Shown here: positions 60,318-64,000 of the stretch, in pieces
Layout of the letters: each line of letters begins with the position of its first letter
Numbering within the stretch: position 1 is the stretch's first letter
NCBI RefSeq assembly: GCF_013359775.1
Contig: NZ_JABMCI010000042.1
Location: forward strand, 38,977-102,976
DNA: 64,000 nucleotides
Direction: 5' to 3'
DNA from: Cellulomonas humilata
GTDB lineage: Bacteria; Actinomycetota; Actinomycetes; Actinomycetales; Cellulomonadaceae
Translations under genes and position numbers: made by a program
Notes under the pieces: generated by a model
The model's input: the letters and a program-made list of their open reading frames with translations, nothing else
Database searches by the model: none
What the model was told of the DNA's origin: nothing

Positions 60318-62249
60318 TCAGGCGCTCTCCCGCAGGTTCCGGCGGCGACCCTCGACCTCGACGAGCTCCGCGAAGGCGGCCTGGTAGGCGGTCGGGTCGG
60401 CCTCGGCGTCCATGCGCTGGAGGCGACCGCGGAGGTCCGCGATGTGCCGGGTGAAGCCGATCTCCACCAGGCGGAGCACGACACCCTTCACGTACCCCTC
60501 GAGCGACTCCGGCCGGTCCTCGGGCAGCGGCGCGACGGCCAGCTCGGTGACCAGGGCGCGGACCGGTCCGGCCGCCTGCTCGATCACGGCACCCACCCAG
60601 CCGGTCGACCCGCCGGAGCTCTGGAGCAGGGGCCGCGCGACGGTCAGTCCGCCGGCCGCGCGGATGGCTTCGTGCACGGCGCGGTAGGCCGGCGCGCCGA
60701 ACGCGTCGGACGGGAGCTCGTCGAAGTCGGCGGCCACGAGGTCGGGTCGCTGGAGCACGACCTCCAGCGCAGTCCGCTCGATCTGCGCGACCGGGTCCCG
60801 CCGGTCCGGGACGGGCATGCGCGCGACGGGCACCGGCACGGGCTCGGACGACGGCCGCTCGGTGCGGGTGGTCGCCGGTCGGCTCGACGGGGAGGCCCCC
60901 TGCACGGCACGCCGCACGGAGTCCTGGTCGTCGATGCCCAGCCAGCCGGACAGCAGGCGCGTGTACTCGGGGCGCAGCGCCGCGTCGCGGATGCCGGCCA
61001 CGATCGGGGCGGCGGCCCGCAGGGCACCGATCCGGCCCTCGGCGGTCCGCAGGTCGTAGGACGCCAGGGTGGAGCGGATGACGAACTCGTAGAGCGGCGT
61101 CCGGCCCGCGACGAGCGCGCGGACGGCGTCCGGACCCTTGGCCTGGCGGAGCTCGCACGGGTCCATGCCCGACTTCTCGACGGCGACGAACGTCTGGGCC
61201 GAGAACGACTGGTCCTCGCCGAACGCCCGCAGCGCCGCCTTCTGCCCGGCGGCGTCGCCGTCGAACGTGAAGATGATCTCCCCGCCGACCGAGGCGCCCG
61301 ACGCCAGCTGCACTCCCCCGCTGGACCCCGAGTCGCCGATGAGGCGGCGCACGATCCGCGCGTGGTCGGAGCCGAACGCGGTGCCGCAGGTGGCCACGGC
61401 GGTGCCGACGCCCGACAGGTGCATCGCCATCACGTCGGTGTACCCCTCGACGACCACCACGCGCTTGTCGCGCTGGAGGTCCCGCTTGGCCAGGTCGATG
61501 CCGTAGAGCACGTGCGACTTCTTGTAGAGCGGCGTCTCGGGGGTGTTCAGGTACTTGGGCCCCTGGTCCTCCTCGAAGAGGTGCCGCGCGCCGAAGCCGA
61601 CCGTCTCCCCCGTCAGCTCGCGGATGGGCCACACCAGCCGACCGCGGAACCGGTCGTACACGCCGCGCTGCCCCTGGCTGACCAGCCCGGAGAGTGTGAG
61701 CTCCGCCTCGGTGAACCCGCGGCCGCGCAGGTGCCGCATGAGCGAGTCCCAGCCCTGGGGTGCGAACCCGACGCCGAAGTCCGCCGCGGCCGTGCGGTCG
61801 AACCCGCGCTCGGCGAGGAACTGGCGCCCGGCCGCGGCGGCGGGGGTGCTGAGCTGCTCACGGTAGAACTCCTCGGCCACCTTGTGCGCCTCGATCAGTC
61901 GCCGGCGCTTTCCCGGCTCCTCACCGGGACGCGGGGCGCCGCCCTCCTCGTACCGGAGCTGGAGCCCGACCTTGCCGGCCAGGTACTCGACCGCCTCGGA
62001 GAAGCCCAGGCCGTCGACCTTCTGCACGAAGTCGATGACGTCGCCGCCCTCGCCGCAGCCGAAGCAGTGGTACCGACCCACCTGCGGGCGCACGTGGAAG
62101 GACGGGGAACGCTCGTCGTGGAACGGGCACAGCCCCTTCATCGAGCCGACGCCCGCGGACCTCAGCGTGACGTGCTGGCCGACGATCTCCTCGATGTGGG
62201 CGCGCTCGCGGACCGCCTCCACGTCCTCCCGCCGGATGCGACCTGCCAC
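60318..62249 (-). CDS. dnaG: DNA primase
   Basis: 643 residues. The zinc-binding domain (CPFH at about 41, then HCFGCGEGG), the core with VVVVEGYTDVMAMH and IIFTFDGDAAGQKAA (TOPRIM), and a C-terminal helicase-binding region (about 470-643) are all present. It makes the RNA primers of replication. An internal low-complexity PVPVPVARMPVP linker separates core and tail. Leaderless GTG start. Confidence 0.96.
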   Translation of the reverse strand: MAGRIRREDVEAVRERAHIEEIVGQHVTLRSAGVGSMKGLCPFHDERSPSFHVRPQVGRYHCFGCGEGGDVIDFVQKVDGLGFSEAVEYLAGKVGLQLRYEEGGAPRPGEEPGKRRRLIEAHKVAEEFYREQLSTPAAAAGRQFLAERGFDRTAAADFGVGFAPQGWDSLMRHLRGRGFTEAELTLSGLVSQGQRGVYDRFRGRLVWPIRELTGETVGFGARHLFEEDQGPKYLNTPETPLYKKSHVLYGIDLAKRDLQRDKRVVVVEGYTDVMAMHLSGVGTAVATCGTAFGSDHARIVRRLIGDSGSSGGVQLASGASVGGEIIFTFDGDAAGQKAALRAFGEDQSFSAQTFVAVEKSGMDPCELRQAKGPDAVRALVAGRTPLYEFVIRSTLASYDLRTAEGRIGALRAAAPIVAGIRDAALRPEYTRLLSGWLGIDDQDSVRRAVQGASPSSRPATTRTERPSSEPVPVPVARMPVPDRRDPVAQIERTALEVVLQRPDLVAADFDELPSDAFGAPAYRAVHEAIRAAGGLTVARPLLQSSGGSTGWVGAVIEQAAGPVRALVTELAVAPLPEDRPESLEGYVKGVVLRLVEIGFTRHIADLRGRLQRMDAEADPTAYQAAFAELVEVEGRRRNLRESA

Positions 62250-62255
62250 GCGAGG

Positions 62256-62261
62256 AGTCTA
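62256..62261 (-). promoter_or_regulatory. -10 box (TAGACT) of the dnaG leaderless promoter
   Basis: On the minus strand TAGACT, 6 nt, then GTG 62249. Confidence 0.5.
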
Positions 62262-62290
62262 GGCGTCGGCGCCGACCCGCCGGACCGGGT

Positions 62291-63598
62291 TCACACCAGT
62301 GCCGGGGGTCCTCCGTGCCGGGGCGGGTGGACCAGCCGCGCGTGCAGCTCGGCGGCCGACACGTCGGTGAGCGAGGCCACCTGGTCGATCACCACGCGCA
62401 GGCGTGCGCCGTCGTCGGCCGCCTCCGCCCAGTCCGCGGCGAACGGGGGCTCCAGGGCGATCGGTGCACGCTCGGACAACACGTGCACCAGGTCCACCAG
62501 CACCTCGCGCTGCCGGTGGTAGAGCGGCTCGAGCTCGCGCGGGGCCATGACGTAGGCGACCGCGAGGCCTTTGAGCACGAGGATCTCGGCCAGGGTCTCG
62601 TGCGGCACGATCAGGTCCGCCGCGTACCGGGTGAGCGGGCCGGGTCCGTACTCCTGCCGGGTGGCCAGCTGGGAGGCCTTGGCGAACCGGCCGATCAGCT
62701 GGCTGGTGGAGTCCTTGAGGGACGCGAGCGCGGCGCGGGAGCCGTCGAAGCCCGGGCGCCACAGCTGTGCCGCCAGGAGCCGGTCCATCGCGTCCTGGAG
62801 ACCGTCGGCGGTCACCGCGTCGCCGTACCAGGTCTGCACGGCCTCGACCACGCGATCACGCTCATTCGGGACCGCGAGCACCTCGAGGTCCAGGCGCCCG
62901 CCCACGACGGCGTCCTCGACGTCGTGCACGGAGTACGAGATGTCGTCGGCCAGGTCCATGACCTGCGCCTCGAGGCACTTGCGGCCGTCGGGTGCCTGCT
63001 CACGCAGCCACTCGAACACCGGGAGGTCGTCCTCGTACACACCGAACTTGTGCGTCGGCCGGCCGCTGGCGGCGCTGACCGGACCCTGGAGGTGCCGCCA
63101 CGGGTACTTCACCGAGGCGTCGAGGCTGGCGCGGGTGAGGTTCAGCCCCACCGCGCGACCGTCGGGGGCCACGACCTTGGGCTCGAGCCTGGTGAGCAGC
63201 CGCAGGGTCTGGGCGTTGCCCTCGAACCCACCGATGTCCTTGGCCAGGTGCGCCAGCGCGCGCTCCCCGTTGTGCCCGAACGGCGGGTGCCCCAGGTCGT
63301 GCGCCAGGCAGGCGGTGTCGACGATGTCGGGGTCGCAGCCCAGTGCCTTGCCGATCTCCCGGCCTACCTGCGCGACCTCGAGCGTGTGCGTCAGGCGTGT
63401 GCGGACGAAGTCGTCGGACGACGGCCCCAGCACCTGCGTCTTGGCCCCGAGACGCCGCAGCGCCGACGAGTGCACCAGCCGGGCACGGTCCCGCTCGAAC
63501 GCCGTGCGCTCGCGCGACTTGACCGGCTCCTGGACCCATCGCTCCCGGTCGGCATCGACGTATCCGTCGACGTCGAGAGACTGGTCCAGTGCGGTCAC
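62291..63598 (-). CDS. dgt: Deoxyguanosinetriphosphate triphosphohydrolase-like protein
   Basis: 435 residues of the HD superfamily: TRLTHTLEVAQVGREI (His), CLAHDLGHPPFGHNGE (HD and downstream His) and MDLADDISYSVHDVEDAV (Asp). The family hydrolyses dNTPs to nucleosides and triphosphate. It lies directly upstream of dnaG (41 bp), an arrangement conserved in actinobacteria. Confidence 0.92.
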   Translation of the reverse strand: MTALDQSLDVDGYVDADRERWVQEPVKSRERTAFERDRARLVHSSALRRLGAKTQVLGPSSDDFVRTRLTHTLEVAQVGREIGKALGCDPDIVDTACLAHDLGHPPFGHNGERALAHLAKDIGGFEGNAQTLRLLTRLEPKVVAPDGRAVGLNLTRASLDASVKYPWRHLQGPVSAASGRPTHKFGVYEDDLPVFEWLREQAPDGRKCLEAQVMDLADDISYSVHDVEDAVVGGRLDLEVLAVPNERDRVVEAVQTWYGDAVTADGLQDAMDRLLAAQLWRPGFDGSRAALASLKDSTSQLIGRFAKASQLATRQEYGPGPLTRYAADLIVPHETLAEILVLKGLAVAYVMAPRELEPLYHRQREVLVDLVHVLSERAPIALEPPFAADWAEAADDGARLRVVIDQVASLTDVSAAELHARLVHPPRHGGPPALV

Positions 63599-63604
63599 GG
63601 GGCC

Positions 63605-63610
63605 AGCGTA
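63605..63610 (-). promoter_or_regulatory. -10 box (TACGCT) of the dgt leaderless promoter
   Basis: On the minus strand TACGCT, 6 nt, then GTG 63598. Confidence 0.5.
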
Positions 63611-63727
63611 ACGAGCAGGCCCGACGGGTGGCCTCGGCGGTGCTCGGCGGACGGTCCCCCACTGGCGCGCGCGAGTGTGCAACGCTCTCGCAGCGACAAC
63701 ATCAACGGCGACGGACGAGGAGGTTCG

Positions 63728-64000
63728 GTGTCCCCTACGCTGCCGCCTGTGCGTACCCGTCTGACGGATCTGGCCGAGCAGGCCGGTGTCAGCACGGCCA
63801 CGGTGTCCCGGGTCCTGAACGGCAAGCACGGCGTGTCCGCCCAAGCCCGCCAGGCCGTGCTCGCCGCCCTGGACGTCCTGGGCTACGAACGACCCGAGAA
63901 GCTACGCACCCGCTCCGCCGGCCTGGTCGGCCTCGTGGTCCCCGAGCTGTCCAACCCCGTCTTCCCCGCCTTCGCCCAGGTCATCGAGACCATGCTCACC
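63728..64000 (+). CDS. LacI-family regulator (5' part; cut by window edge)
   Basis: 91 codons are present. The HTH is RLTDLAEQAGVSTATVSRVL with hinge segment QARQAVLAALDVLGYERPE, followed by the start of the periplasmic-binding-like domain (GLVGLVVPELSNPVFPAF). Two starts compete: GTG 63728 with GAGGAGG only 4 nt upstream, and GTG 63749, which is 7 nt after TACGCT at 63736 and would be leaderless. The ligand is probably a sugar. It could act on the palindrome before the pectate lyase, but nothing here proves this. Confidence 0.9.
   Translation, partial: MSPTLPPVRTRLTDLAEQAGVSTATVSRVLNGKHGVSAQARQAVLAALDVLGYERPEKLRTRSAGLVGLVVPELSNPVFPAFAQVIETMLT

Overview
The window is a chromosomal stretch of a very GC-rich actinobacterium. 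The gene set (glnA2-glnE, polyphosphate glucokinase, FasR-type regulator with a type II fatty-acid operon, homodimeric AceE with a DUF3052 neighbour, BldC, DUF3145, DUF1918, short glutamine-dependent NAD synthetase) is typical of Micrococcales. A secreted pectate lyase and a membrane-anchored GH128-type glucanase fit a plant-polymer degrader such as Cellulomonadaceae. That placement is inference from content, not from a marker comparison.

Layout. 1-7.4 kb: a cut membrane protein, a NUDIX hydrolase, a pectate lyase behind a LacI-type palindrome, two large membrane proteins and an AI-2E-family exporter. 7.4-20.2 kb: housekeeping (glnE/glnA2, nadE, panB, map, ppgK, a YqeY-like protein) in tightly packed, often 4-nt-overlapping units. 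20.2-21.3 kb: RNase P RNA flanked by about 700 bp of decayed DNA with a possible integrase relic. 21.3-28.2 kb: small regulators, YaaA, an SLC13/ArsB-like permease, the phosphatase / zinc-ribbon / Nif3 cluster, a MOSC protein, tRNA-Val and a peroxiredoxin. 28.2-31 kb: a long untranslated stretch and a secreted double bulb-lectin protein. 31-41.6 kb: DUF3052, aceE, fasR-fabD-fabH-acpP-fabF, DUF3145, peptide deformylase. 41.7-46.3 kb: a TetR-controlled degenerate ABC ATPase / YhgE-Pip-like operon followed by arginine deiminase. 46.3-50.6 kb: bldC, DUF1206, tRNA-Met, a multicopper oxidase with a partner membrane protein, tRNA-Asn. 50.6-58.6 kb: PPK2, a mini zinc-finger protein, a degenerate GGDEF protein, an acetyltransferase, an ECF sigma factor fused to a membrane-anchored glucanase, a DeoR regulator divergent from a deoxyribosyltransferase-like protein, an endonuclease IV homologue and a hexapeptide protein. 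58.6-64 kb: a transglutaminase-like protein, a shortened VIT transporter, dnaG, dgt and the start of a LacI regulator.

Two features run across the window. First, many genes begin exactly 6-7 nt after a TANNNT hexamer with no ribosome binding site, the pattern of leaderless transcripts; this decides several start codons. Second, three perfect or near-perfect palindromes sit where repressor operators should be (pectate lyase, the ABC/Pip operon, the DeoR divergent promoter). The most unusual gene is the single-polypeptide sigma factor / zinc finger / membrane helix / GH128 glucanase at 53.7-55.6 kb. The most unusual operon is the ABC ATPase with an arginine in place of the Walker A lysine, paired with a YhgE/Pip-type protein.
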